A DNA stretch of 64,000 bases from Cohnella fermenti. Its GTDB lineage: Bacteria > Bacillota > Bacilli > Paenibacillales > Paenibacillaceae. Below, one piece after another: positions 34,683 through 43,263 of this stretch. The DNA lies in assembly GCF_004801405.1 (NCBI RefSeq), contig NZ_SSOB01000013.1, forward strand, positions 1 to 64,000, read 5' to 3'. Under the pieces are notes generated by a model. The model searched no databases, was not told the origin of the DNA, and worked only from the letters and a program-made list of their open reading frames with translations. The position numbers and the translations under genes are program-made. Numbering within the stretch: the first letter of the stretch is position 1; each line of letters starts with the position of its first letter.

Positions 34683-35708
34683 TTATTCCGTCAGGAGCCG
34701 GCACCATTCCGCCAGCCGCTCTCCCGTTCGCTCAAGCCCGATCAGCCCTGCGGCCGCATCCCCGATCTGCTCGCGCAGCACCGCCGCCCCGTCCACCCCG
34801 TCAAGATAGCGGCCCAGGAAGTGCACGAAGACGTCGAGCTTGCGCAGCTTGATCAGCGACGGCACCGCATCCGCTTCCTCCTCCGACAAGCGGACGTGCC
34901 TTGCGAAGCCCGCGAGGAACGCCGGAATCGTTCGTTCCGCCGCCTCGTCCCCGAGCATGCCGGACAGCACGACGGCCGGCTCCATCGCCCGCAGGTCGCG
35001 CGTGGCGAATTCGAAGTCCAGCACGGCGACGATGCGAGCCGGGTCGTCCGGCGCGGCCAGCAGATTCGAATCGTTCACATCGCCGTGAACGAGCTGGTGC
35101 GGGAGCTCCCGCAGTCTCGGCAGCGAAGCGCGGAAGCGTTCCAGCTCCCCGAGAATCGTCCGCAGCGCGGCGGCCTGATCCGCGAACTCCGCCGGCGGGG
35201 CGAGGCAGAAGCCGGCCACGACCTCCGGGCCGCAGGACGGGTGCGCGAGATCCATCTCGTAGTACGGCGGATACTCGGGAGCCTCCTCCGGCGCGGCAGC
35301 CGCCAGCGCCCGGCTCAAGCGTCCGATCGTCTCGCCGACGGCTGCGGCGGCCGCAGGAAGACGGCTGTTCGGACGAACGCCGTCCATATAACGGAACAGG
35401 CAGGCATACCGCCCGTCCTCCAGCTCAAGGAAGCTGCCGCTGCCATCCGATAGCGCTGCCGGCTGCGGCACCCCGAACGGAAGCTCCTTGTTCCCCAGCA
35501 GGGTCAGCACGGAATGCTCGAAGCGGATTTTCGCCGAATCGCGGTGCGTCTCGTAGATCCTCATTACATACCGCTCTCCGCCGCATTCGATGTACCTCGT
35601 CGTGTTGTTGTAGCCGGATGCGCCTTCCGTCAGCGCATAGGACGCATCTGCGGCATATCGCTGCATAATCGTCCCGATGATCGTATCCATGCTCGTTCCG
35701 TTCAGCAC
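34683..35708 (-). CDS. APH/choline-kinase-fold phosphotransferase
   Basis: A 341-residue small-molecule kinase of the aminoglycoside phosphotransferase superfamily (homoserine kinase type II/YtmP-like). The catalytic loop is HGDVNDSNLL and the metal-binding motif DFEFA follows about 20 residues later; MRIYETH near residue 50 carries the phosphate-binding lysine region in altered form. GTG 35708 is placed by GGAGG in the end of the upstream gene; ATG 35690 is an alternative. It lies 7 bp after the GH18 gene, so they are co-transcribed. Substrate not identifiable. Confidence 0.75.
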   Translation of the reverse strand: MLNGTSMDTIIGTIMQRYAADASYALTEGASGYNNTTRYIECGGERYVMRIYETHRDSAKIRFEHSVLTLLGNKELPFGVPQPAALSDGSGSFLELEDGRYACLFRYMDGVRPNSRLPAAAAAVGETIGRLSRALAAAAPEEAPEYPPYYEMDLAHPSCGPEVVAGFCLAPPAEFADQAAALRTILGELERFRASLPRLRELPHQLVHGDVNDSNLLAAPDDPARIVAVLDFEFATRDLRAMEPAVVLSGMLGDEAAERTIPAFLAGFARHVRLSEEEADAVPSLIKLRKLDVFVHFLGRYLDGVDGAAVLREQIGDAAAGLIGLERTGERLAEWCRLLTE

Positions 35709-35715
35709 AATTCCG

Positions 35716-37032
35716 TTAGCCTCCGATCTTCGTCACGCTGGCGTCGATGGCGCTCAGCTCCGCTTGAGTCAGGATGCCGAGCCTCCAGAATGCGACGCCT
35801 GCCAGGCTGTAGCGCTTGGCCAGGCCGATCTTGTCCCCGACCGTCGTCTCGTTCTCGTTGTCCATATTGACGGCCAGCATAAGCTTCTCCTTCGCGACGT
35901 CCTGCGCCAGCGCAAGACGGATCGCTTCGTCGACCTTGGCGAGCGGCTCCGGCTGCTTCTCCTCTCCGTAAGCGTAAGCCATGATCACGATCTCGTCCGC
36001 ATAACCGGCCAGCGTCTTGTAATCATATCCTTTATAAGACCCGTTGAGCGGCTGCAGGACAAGCGACAGCTTAAGCCCCTCCTGCTTCAGACGTTCGGAC
36101 AGGGCCGACACGTAGCCGTTGAATTGCTTCTGCGCCGTGGCGGAATCGTCCTTCCAGCCAAGCCCTTCGTAATCGAGCATGATGCCGCCGATGCCCTTCT
36201 CCTGCGCGAACGCAACCATCTGCTCGATGGACGCTTCCTTCGCAGCCGCATCGGTCAGCGTCTTGGTCAACTGCCGCTGGCCGTCCACGCCGAACACCAT
36301 CAGATAGCTGTCTTCGGCCCGCTGCACAATCGACTCCGGCGTCACGTCTCCGTCTGCGAACGGCAGCCGATAAGGCTTCTCCGTCGTCGTGAACGCGCCG
36401 TACGTGTCGATCTGGCTCCAGCCGAACGCAACCGCGTTCAAGCTGTCGATTCGGCTCACCTGATCGTACGAGCTTATCGCATAATACCCCATAAGGCGCA
36501 TCTCCCGCTTCGGCGATTGAATCTTCACCGTCTTGCTCGCGCCGTCCCATTCGACGGTCGCGCCGAACTGCCGGCCGAAGAACGCCATCGGGATGAGCAC
36601 CCGCCCTTGCTGCTGAACCGGCGCCGCCGTCAGAGCCACCTCCTGCCCGTTCACTACGGCGGTCTTCTTGCCGAGCGTCAGCACGACCTTGGCGGTCGCG
36701 CCGTCGGCATCCTTGCCGACCGCCACGACCGTCTTCGCCGCGGCATCCCAGCTTACCGTAATGCCAAGCGCCTCGGCAATCGTGCGGAACGGAACAAGCG
36801 TAACGCCGTTATCGATTCTCGGCGCCGAGTCGAACGGAAGCGCATAATGATCGAGCTCAATCTTGATCGCCTGGCTTGCGGCAGCGGCCGAAGCGCTTGC
36901 CGAGACGCCGGCGGCAGCGGCCGACGGGGTCCAAGGCGACAATGGAGACAACGGAGACACTGGCAGAACGAGCGACATTCCCATCGCGGCGATAACGGCG
37001 GTTCTGCCCCAACTTCCCCAACTTCTGATCAC
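35716..37032 (-). CDS. Secreted GH18 glycosidase with stalk domain
   Basis: A 438-residue exported protein. A signal peptide (hydrophobic to about residue 25) and Ala/Ser-rich linker are followed by a copper amine oxidase N-terminal-like stalk domain (LVPFRTIAEALG, then LIPMAFFGRQFGATVEWDG, about 55-175). The C-terminal GH18 barrel starts at MGYYAISSYDQ; its catalytic strand is GGIMLDYEG with Glu as proton donor, and QPLNGSYKGYDYKTLAGYADEIVIMAYAY fits GH18. The architecture resembles cell-wall or spore-cortex enzymes such as SleL/YaaH. Followed directly by the phosphotransferase gene. Confidence 0.85.
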   Translation of the reverse strand: MIRSWGSWGRTAVIAAMGMSLVLPVSPLSPLSPWTPSAAAAGVSASASAAAASQAIKIELDHYALPFDSAPRIDNGVTLVPFRTIAEALGITVSWDAAAKTVVAVGKDADGATAKVVLTLGKKTAVVNGQEVALTAAPVQQQGRVLIPMAFFGRQFGATVEWDGASKTVKIQSPKREMRLMGYYAISSYDQVSRIDSLNAVAFGWSQIDTYGAFTTTEKPYRLPFADGDVTPESIVQRAEDSYLMVFGVDGQRQLTKTLTDAAAKEASIEQMVAFAQEKGIGGIMLDYEGLGWKDDSATAQKQFNGYVSALSERLKQEGLKLSLVLQPLNGSYKGYDYKTLAGYADEIVIMAYAYGEEKQPEPLAKVDEAIRLALAQDVAKEKLMLAVNMDNENETTVGDKIGLAKRYSLAGVAFWRLGILTQAELSAIDASVTKIGG

Positions 37033-37153
37033 AAGAACATCTCCTCCCGCTTCTTCTCTCTATCAACCTCGCATCCTAGCATTATAGCAAACCCCAACCG
37101 GTCTCACAAAATCCTATTGATAGAATTATATGGAACGCCAACCGCGAATACGA

Positions 37154-37195
37154 TAAAAAAAACGCCGGCCCGAAGATGGCTCTCCGAGCGGCGCT
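37154..37195 (-). terminator. Terminator after GNAT gene
   Basis: On the minus strand CGCCG and CGGCG arms enclose a CGG/TCG-paired interior and are followed by eight T residues (37162-37154). It lies just beyond the acetyltransferase stop. Confidence 0.65.
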
Positions 37196-37203
37196 TCCTT
37201 CTG

Positions 37204-37764
37204 TTACTCTTCGTTCCCGCCTCCGGCGGCCTCCCAATCCGACCGCAGCAGCCCCATCGCGACAACGTCGACGCAGCGGCCTCGCTTGTATTCCCGCTCC
37301 CTCAGACGCCCCTCCTCGCGGAAGCCGCATGAGCGGTAGCAGCGAATCGCCCGCTCGTTGAAGTCGTACACTTCAAGCTCGAGCCGATTCAGTCCGAGAT
37401 CGAGGAACGAATAGTCGATGAGCAGCCTCATCGCTTCCGAGCCATATCCGCGCCCCTGCTCCGGAACGCTTCCGATCACGATCCCGATCCGCCCGACGCG
37501 ATTCTTCCAATCGATGGAATCCAGATTGATCTGGCCGATATATAGCTGCGTGTCGGCATGGGCGATGACGAAGCCGGCCCGGTTCGGCTGGCGCTCCATC
37601 ATCGCCTGCAGGAACGATTCCGTCGCCTCCAGCGTCTGGGGCATCAGGAAGATGTCCGACAACGTCGCCACGACGTCCGGATCGTTGACCCACCCCCGAA
37701 TCGGCACCAGGTCCTCGTACCGGTATTCGCGCAGCATCACCTTCTCGCCGATCAGATACGGCAT
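37204..37764 (-). CDS. GNAT N-acetyltransferase (RimJ/RimL-like)
   Basis: A 186-residue acetyltransferase. The acetyl-CoA loop is QGRGYGSEAMRLL (about 104-116), followed by LNRLELEVYDFNERAIRCYRSCGF, the family signature for the C-terminal half. It resembles ribosomal-protein or small-molecule N-acetyltransferases of the RimJ/RimL group; the acceptor is unknown. It follows the HD hydrolase gene by 43 bp, with its own terminator downstream. Confidence 0.8.
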   Translation of the reverse strand: MPYLIGEKVMLREYRYEDLVPIRGWVNDPDVVATLSDIFLMPQTLEATESFLQAMMERQPNRAGFVIAHADTQLYIGQINLDSIDWKNRVGRIGIVIGSVPEQGRGYGSEAMRLLIDYSFLDLGLNRLELEVYDFNERAIRCYRSCGFREEGRLREREYKRGRCVDVVAMGLLRSDWEAAGGGNEE

Positions 37765-37807
37765 CTCGCATCACCTGTCCTTGTCCACTGTCCTTGGGCA
37801 ATCCGAT

Positions 37808-38422
37808 TCAACTCTCCAGGAAGCCTCGGTCGACGGCGCGCTGCAGCAGCTCTTGAATGAAGGAAGCGAGCACGGGAGACACCCCGTCGATGAAGCCGAT
37901 TCGCCTGAGCGCCTGCGCATGGCGAACGCCGTTCTCCTTCCAACTGTAGCCTTCCGTATAATAGTTGTGCAGCATCGGCTGCAGCCGGTCGATCGCCGCC
38001 GCGAACAGCGCCTCCCTTGTGTCCATCTCCTCGAATTCGCGCCAGAGCTTCCTGTACTCCGCCGCCTGATCTTCCTCCAGCAGACCGAAGATCCGGCTGG
38101 CCGCCGCCTGCTCCCGCTCTTCCTTGTCCGAATATCCTTGCGTATCGTAAGCGAACGTGTCCCCCGCGTCGATCTCCACGATATCGTGCACAAGCAGCAG
38201 CTTGATCGTGTGGCTTAAGTCGGGCTTCGGCTCGGCAACGTATTCGTGCAGCGTCATGGCCATCATCGCGATATGCCACGAATGCTCGGCCGTATTCTCC
38301 CGGCGGCTTCCGTCGGTGAGAACCGTGCGGCGCAGCACCGTCTTCAAGCGATCAATCTCCATGAGAAAAGCAATCTGGCGAGTCAGCCGCGGCGTTCCCC
38401 AAACGTCGTCTTTTCCTTCCAT
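37808..38422 (-). CDS. HD-domain hydrolase (YfbR/HDDC2-like)
   Basis: A 204-residue HD phosphohydrolase. Metal ligands are in ENTAEHSWHIAM and LLVHDIVEIDAGDTFAYD (HD pair and a following Glu/Asp), the pattern of YfbR-type 5'-deoxynucleotidases that dephosphorylate dNMPs. GGAGAGGAAGC before ATG 38422 sets the start; the frame continues far upstream into gluQ antisense-type sequence and is not used. Lies 38 bp after gluQ. A nucleotide-pool role is inferred from the family. Confidence 0.8.
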   Translation of the reverse strand: MEGKDDVWGTPRLTRQIAFLMEIDRLKTVLRRTVLTDGSRRENTAEHSWHIAMMAMTLHEYVAEPKPDLSHTIKLLLVHDIVEIDAGDTFAYDTQGYSDKEEREQAAASRIFGLLEEDQAAEYRKLWREFEEMDTREALFAAAIDRLQPMLHNYYTEGYSWKENGVRHAQALRRIGFIDGVSPVLASFIQELLQRAVDRGFLES

Positions 38423-38460
38423 AGCAAGCTTCCTCTCCTTCTCTCTCTCGAACGTTGCCG

Positions 38461-39432
38461 TTAACGCAGCCGCTCCATCCAGTCGCCGGGAAGCCGGATC
38501 GCTTCTTGCGCGACCTTCTCCGGCGACCAGACCGGAATCAGCTCTGCCGGCTTCGCTGCCTCCGGCTTCGGGATAAGCCCCGTCGCCCAGGCGATCAGTC
38601 CGACGATCTCCTCCGCCTTGACGCTCTCCGCCCTCAGCTCGGACAGCGACACCGAGCCGTGGCGCTTGGACAGGCGGCTGCCGTCGTCGCCGAGCCAGAG
38701 CGGGCCGTGCGCGTAGCGCGGCGCGGTCGCCCCGAGCGCCTCGAACAAGGCAAGCTGCCGCGGCGTCGAATCGAGCAGATCCCATCCGCGCAACACGTCG
38801 GTTATTCCCATCGCGAGATCGTCCACGACGACGGCGAGCTGGTAGCCGACGACGCCGTCCGCCCGCACAACCGCGAAGTCTCCGGCGCTTCGGAAGCTCC
38901 GCTCTCCGGCGATGCCGTCGCGGAACCCGATATCCCGCTCCGGCATCGCGAAGTGAAGGGATGGCGCTTTAATCCGCTCCCGCCTCTCCCGCTCTTCCGG
39001 CGACAGCTCCCGGCAGCCGCAGCGGACCGGGGCGCCTTCGGAAGCGAGGCCGTGCGGCGCGTTCGCCATCTGGAGCAGCTCCGCGCGGCTGCAATAGCAC
39101 GAATAGAGCCAACCGTCCCCGCGAAGCCGAGCGATCGCTTCCCGATATCGCTCGTCCCGCTCGCTCTGCGTATACGGCCCGCACGCCCCTCCGATATCCG
39201 GTCCCTCGTCCCAATCGAGGCCGAGCCAACGCATCTCTTCTATTAATAGCTCCGCATAAGCCGGCTTGCATCTTGCCCGGTCGAGGTCCTCCATCCGCAG
39301 AACCATCGCGCCTCCCGCAGCTCTGAGCTGCAGCCAGGCCAGAAGCGCCGTGGACGCGTTCCCGAGATGCATTCGCCCGGACGGCGTCGGAGCGAATCGG
39401 CCGCGAGACGGTCGCCCGCTGTTCGATGTCAC
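38461..39432 (-). CDS. gluQ: Glutamyl-Q tRNA(Asp) synthetase
   Basis: A 323-residue truncated class I synthetase that activates glutamate and attaches it to queuosine in tRNA(Asp). HIGH-like motif PSGRMHLGNAS (about 17-25) and KMSKS-like motif RLSKRHGS are present. A zinc site is formed by CYCSR and CGCR segments, and the anticodon-binding domain of full GluRS is missing, as expected. GTG 39432 follows AAAGGAGG. The bound zinc makes it a possible client in zinc limitation, though it is far from the zinc island. Confidence 0.9.
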   Translation of the reverse strand: MTSNSGRPSRGRFAPTPSGRMHLGNASTALLAWLQLRAAGGAMVLRMEDLDRARCKPAYAELLIEEMRWLGLDWDEGPDIGGACGPYTQSERDERYREAIARLRGDGWLYSCYCSRAELLQMANAPHGLASEGAPVRCGCRELSPEERERRERIKAPSLHFAMPERDIGFRDGIAGERSFRSAGDFAVVRADGVVGYQLAVVVDDLAMGITDVLRGWDLLDSTPRQLALFEALGATAPRYAHGPLWLGDDGSRLSKRHGSVSLSELRAESVKAEEIVGLIAWATGLIPKPEAAKPAELIPVWSPEKVAQEAIRLPGDWMERLR

Positions 39433-39595
39433 GTGAATTCGCTCCTCCTTTCTTTTTCCCATTGTAGCATAGAACCGCTCCATTCATATTCAGTTCATCT
39501 TCGTGAATCATGATGGGTTCTGAGGTATGATGGATTTGAATTGAGATGGATTCAGATGGATTGAGATGGAGAGGACAGAAGGAGGCGGGTTGAAC

Positions 39596-40270
39596 GTGGC
39601 AAGAGTGCTTATCGTAGACGATGATCCTCATATTCGGGAATTGGTTCGCGTCTTCCTGGAGCGGGAAGGGTTCGAGATCCGCGAGGCGGCGGACGGAGTC
39701 GAAGCTCTCTCCCTCCTGGAGTCGACGCAGGTGGACCTCGCCATTCTCGATATCATGATGCCGAACATGGACGGCTGGGAGCTGTGCGAGCAGCTTAAGA
39801 GCCATTATGATTTTCCGCTGCTTATGCTTACGGCCCGGGGGGAGACCTCGCAGAAGGTGAAGGGATTCCAGCTCGGAACGGACGACTATCTTGTCAAGCC
39901 GTTCGAACCCGTCGAGCTCGTCATGCGCGTGAAGGCGCTGCTGCGGCGCTACAACATCGCGATCTCGCAGACGCTGCAGCTCGGACGCGTTCAATTGAAC
40001 CACAAGACGTACGAATTGACCGTCGGAGGCGTCGCCCACACGCTGCCGCTCAAGGAATTCGAGCTGCTGCACAAGCTGGGAAGCTACCCGGGCAAGACGT
40101 TCTCGCGGGAGCAACTGATCGAGCAGATCTGGGGCTACGATTATGAGGGAGACGAACGGACGGTCGACGTTCATATTCGCAGGCTGCGCGAACGGTTCCC
40201 CGAAGAGGACAACGGCTTCCGCATCACGACCATCCGCGGGCTCGGCTACCGAGTGGAGGTGCTCCCTTGA
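39596..40270 (+). CDS. OmpR-family response regulator (HssR-like)
   Basis: A 224-residue response regulator. The receiver has the DDD acidic pocket near residues 8-10, phosphoacceptor Asp in LAILDIMMPNMDG and Lys in YLVKPFEP; the winged-helix effector includes IEQIWGYDYEGDERTVDVHIRRLRERF. The effector sequence is close to HssR, the haem-responsive regulator, but the sensor partner is not clearly HssS. GTG 39596 lies ten bases after AGGAGG. Overlaps its kinase gene by 4 bp. Confidence 0.86.
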   Translation: MARVLIVDDDPHIRELVRVFLEREGFEIREAADGVEALSLLESTQVDLAILDIMMPNMDGWELCEQLKSHYDFPLLMLTARGETSQKVKGFQLGTDDYLVKPFEPVELVMRVKALLRRYNIAISQTLQLGRVQLNHKTYELTVGGVAHTLPLKEFELLHKLGSYPGKTFSREQLIEQIWGYDYEGDERTVDVHIRRLRERFPEEDNGFRITTIRGLGYRVEVLP

Positions 40271-41481
40271 AGCGGGATCGGCATCGGGATCATCTAGAAT
40301 GGCGGATGCGGCGTCTCGAACAGAAGCTCGAGAACAAGCGCAAGATTATGGAAGAGCGCAGCAAGAGAATCGAGGAACGGATGAAGCGCCGAGAGCGGCA
40401 TCCGAAGCTCGGACAGCCTCGGTGGTATCACATGATGCTCGGCGCGTTCGGCTTCTTCGCCTTCTTCTCGCTTTGCTGGACGTTGGCTCACTACTTGACT
40501 CGGTTCCTGGATCAATACTGGATTTTTGCCCGAATGCATACGACGCTCCGCGAATATGTCGCGATTGTCATGGCGCTATTCCTGTTCGGATTCGCCATCC
40601 AGCTTGTCGGCTTGCTGTTCAAGCGGGACAAGCGGCACGCGATCAACATGTTCAAGCTGATGATCGACGCGATGCAGCGGATGGCCAAGGGGGACTTCAA
40701 CATCAAACTCGAAGCGCACCCCCGGTACGCCGGTCAATTCTCCGTGCTGGTCGACAACCTGAACCGAATGGCGAACGAGCTCGGGCAGATGGAGCAGATG
40801 CGGCAGGAATTCATCTCGAACGTCTCGCACGAGATTCAGTCGCCGCTTACCGCGATCAAGGGCTTCGCGCAGGCGCTGCAAGGAGGCGATCTCTCGCCGG
40901 AGCAACGCGCCCATTACCTCGAGATTATCGAGACCGAGAGCGACCGCCTCTCGCGCCTCAGCGACAATCTGCTGAAGCTGACATCGCTGGAATCGGCCCA
41001 TCACCCGTACCAGCCTCACGACTACCGGCTCGACCGCCAGCTTCGCAAGCTGGTCCTCTCCTGCGAGCCGCTGTGGGAGGCCAAGCAGCTCGAGCTCGAC
41101 ATCCAGCTTGATGAGGTTGTCATTCACGCGGACGAGGAGCTGCTGAACCAGGCGTGGAGCAATCTGCTCCATAACAGCATCAAGTTCACCCCCCCTTCCG
41201 GCAGCCTGACGATCAAGCTCGAGAAGCAGGAGGCTCATGCGGTCGTAAGCTTCGCGGACACCGGAATCGGCATCGAGGAGAAGCATCTCCCCCATCTCTT
41301 CGAGCGATTCTTCAAGGTCGACAAGTCGCGGAACCGTTCCGCGGGCGGAAGCGGGCTTGGCCTGTCCATCGTACGCAAGATCGTCGATATGCACGGGGGG
41401 ACCATCCGCGCGGCGAGCACGCCGGGAATCGGCACGACCTTCACCGTGAAGCTGCCGCTCGGCCAGCCTCCCCGATCTTGA
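40267..41481 (+). CDS. Sensor histidine kinase
   Basis: A 404-residue membrane kinase paired with the preceding regulator. An Arg/Lys/Glu-rich N-terminal coiled segment (1-48) precedes two transmembrane helices (about 55-80 and 97-120) with a very short outside loop, so it may sense within the membrane. HAMP-like linker, H-box NVSHEIQSPLTAIKG, N-box LLHNSIKFT, G1 ADTGIGI and G2 GGSGLGLSIV motifs follow. The unusual basic N-terminus could bind phospholipid, nucleic acid or haem-related ligands; ligand unknown. Confidence 0.87.
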   Translation: MKRDRHRDHLEWRMRRLEQKLENKRKIMEERSKRIEERMKRRERHPKLGQPRWYHMMLGAFGFFAFFSLCWTLAHYLTRFLDQYWIFARMHTTLREYVAIVMALFLFGFAIQLVGLLFKRDKRHAINMFKLMIDAMQRMAKGDFNIKLEAHPRYAGQFSVLVDNLNRMANELGQMEQMRQEFISNVSHEIQSPLTAIKGFAQALQGGDLSPEQRAHYLEIIETESDRLSRLSDNLLKLTSLESAHHPYQPHDYRLDRQLRKLVLSCEPLWEAKQLELDIQLDEVVIHADEELLNQAWSNLLHNSIKFTPPSGSLTIKLEKQEAHAVVSFADTGIGIEEKHLPHLFERFFKVDKSRNRSAGGSGLGLSIVRKIVDMHGGTIRAASTPGIGTTFTVKLPLGQPPRS

Positions 41482-41497
41482 TTCTGACGGTAAACAA

Positions 41498-41529
41498 ACA
41501 TCCTCGCCGCTTGAGTGCGGCGAGGATGT
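41498..41529. terminator. Terminator between kinase and LuxR-type gene
   Basis: ACATCCTCGCCGC (41498-41510) and GCGGCGAGGATGT (41517-41529) form a perfect 13-bp stem with a 6-nt loop. T-rich sequence follows on the minus strand (TTGTTTA), so it can serve both convergent units. Confidence 0.8.
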
Positions 41530-41591
41530 TCTCGTTGCGAACGTTGCGAAGCGACCCGTCCATGAATCGCTTCATCATGAATCGACTCCAA

Positions 41592-41909
41592 TCAGGCGGT
41601 CGGAAGCAGCGTACGGAGCACGTAGTTGAAGAACATCGCTTGCAGCGAACGGGAGGAGTACGTGTTCGTCTTCTTCATCATACAAGCCAGGTGGTTCTTG
41701 AGCGTCTTCGGCGAGATGTGCATCTGCGCGGCCATGTCATCGTTGCGCATCCCTTCGACAACAAGAATTCTCATGACCTGAGTCTCCCGCGGGGTGAGCT
41801 TGTGGTGCTTGGCGAACGATAAGAACAACGGATTCAACAGGTTGATGGGTACATTGGGCGCTTCATACTTCTGATTATCGCTCGTGAAGTAGCTGTTTAA
41901 CATTCTCAT
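41592..41909 (-). CDS. Stand-alone LuxR/GerE-type HTH protein
   Basis: A 105-residue protein that is essentially one LuxR-type DNA-binding domain: LTPRETQVMRILVVEGMRNDDMAAQMHISPKTLKNHL (about 38-75), with a short N-terminal extension and no receiver or sensory domain. GerE is a known single-domain precedent in sporulation, but the recognition-helix surroundings differ. Preceded by a long AT-rich region that probably holds its promoter. Confidence 0.72.
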   Translation of the reverse strand: MRMLNSYFTSDNQKYEAPNVPINLLNPLFLSFAKHHKLTPRETQVMRILVVEGMRNDDMAAQMHISPKTLKNHLACMMKKTNTYSSRSLQAMFFNYVLRTLLPTA

Positions 41910-42526
41910 TGGATAAGTCGGCTCCTTTAATTGGGCTTGGATCAGTCGTTAAGTTCGGATCGGGGGCGGGGCGGGTGGCGGGTCCGGGCTTCCGTCAAGC
42001 GAATCCGAGTCGTTGTTCTCTCGCAAAATTTCCTTATGATGCCATGATAAAGAGAAAGCATTAAAAAATTTACCTAATGGTTATTTGTCAAATGTTAGTT
42101 TATCTCATACTTCAAGGAAGATTTGCATGCGCGTTCGCTTCGGATTACAATGGTGGCTGTATGTTCGGAATCCTCCCTCATCACTCGCCGGTCTTATCCG
42201 CCAACCGGAGCATGGCGTACGGACTGTGAGCAACATCCATCTCCATCTGACTCCATGTCGGAGAGCCTGAAGCACACGATGCCGAAGCTCGTCCGAGACA
42301 AGCCGATCTCCCTGCGAATAGCCCGGAATGCCGCTGTTCCCGATACGCTTCTCGGCAATCCCGCGCGGAAGCCGGTCGAAGTCGGTCGAAGTGATGACGA
42401 AGCCGGTCGAACCGGCTCGCCTGAAGAGGATAATCGATCGAGAGGAGCGACTGTCTTCCGTTCCATCGAGAAGTATAAGCAAAGTATTAGTTTAACTAAC
42501 AATTCAGATATGGGTGGAGATTTGAA
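41910..42526. other. 617-bp intergenic region, no gene supported
   Basis: Contains an AT-rich stretch at about 42040-42120 that probably carries the promoter of the minus-strand LuxR-type gene, then GC-rich sequence with short CCGGTCGAA repeats near 42371-42415. Open frames here have no family resemblance or convincing ribosome binding site. The last 50 bases contain a promoter-like AT-rich segment and GGTGGAG before the response regulator. Confidence 0.5.
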
Positions 42527-43210
42527 GTGACGAAGGTTCTGGTCATAGAAGACGATTCGATTCTCGGCGAGATGCTGACGTTGTATCTGACCGAAGAGCA
42601 ATTCGACGTCGAACGGGTGGAATCGGCTCGCGAGGGCTTCCAGGCTCTGGTTAAATTTTCCCCGGAGGTCATTATTCTCGATCTGATGCTTCCGGACGCG
42701 GACGGCCCGATCCTGTGCACTCGCTTCCGCGAGAAGACGCCGGTTCCGATCATCGTAACCTCGATGAAGAATGCGGTTGCCGACCGGATTCAGGCCATCA
42801 CGCTCGGAGCCGACGATTACTTAACAAAGCCTTACAGCGTTCAGGAGCTCAAGGTCCGGATTCAGGCGTTGCTCCGCCGGGTTAACGCGGCCCAGCCGGT
42901 GCCGGCGGGCGCCGCCGCGGCCCGCGATCGGATCTTGCTGAATGGGGAGCGCCGAACGATTATGCTCGAGGGTCATAATATCGAGACGACGTTCTCGGAA
43001 TACGAGATGATGAAGCTGTTCATGCAGTATCCGGGCCGCGTATTCAGTCGCGAGGAGCTGCTCAATTCCGTGCGGGGAATCGATTCGTACGTGAACGAGA
43101 GAGCGATCGACGTTCATATTACGAATCTGAGGAGGAAGCTCGAGCGGAACCCCAAAGAGCCCCAACACATCAAGACCGTGTGGGGCATTGGCTATAAGTT
43201 TATAAAGTAG
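42527..43210 (+). CDS. Orphan OmpR-family response regulator
   Basis: A 227-residue regulator: receiver with IEDD, phosphoacceptor in IIILDLMLPDADG and Lys in YLTKPYS; winged helix with EYEMMKLFMQYPGRVFSREELLNSVRG and the DVHITNLRRKLE recognition helix. An Ala/Pro linker (about 120-135) joins the domains. The GTG start follows GGTGGAG. No kinase gene is adjacent, so its sensor is elsewhere. Confidence 0.84.
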   Translation: MTKVLVIEDDSILGEMLTLYLTEEQFDVERVESAREGFQALVKFSPEVIILDLMLPDADGPILCTRFREKTPVPIIVTSMKNAVADRIQAITLGADDYLTKPYSVQELKVRIQALLRRVNAAQPVPAGAAAARDRILLNGERRTIMLEGHNIETTFSEYEMMKLFMQYPGRVFSREELLNSVRGIDSYVNERAIDVHITNLRRKLERNPKEPQHIKTVWGIGYKFIK

Positions 43211-43263
43211 CGGGACTGCGCCCGGAACTCGACGTTTAAGCGGTTCGGCTCTTCGCGGCGTTC

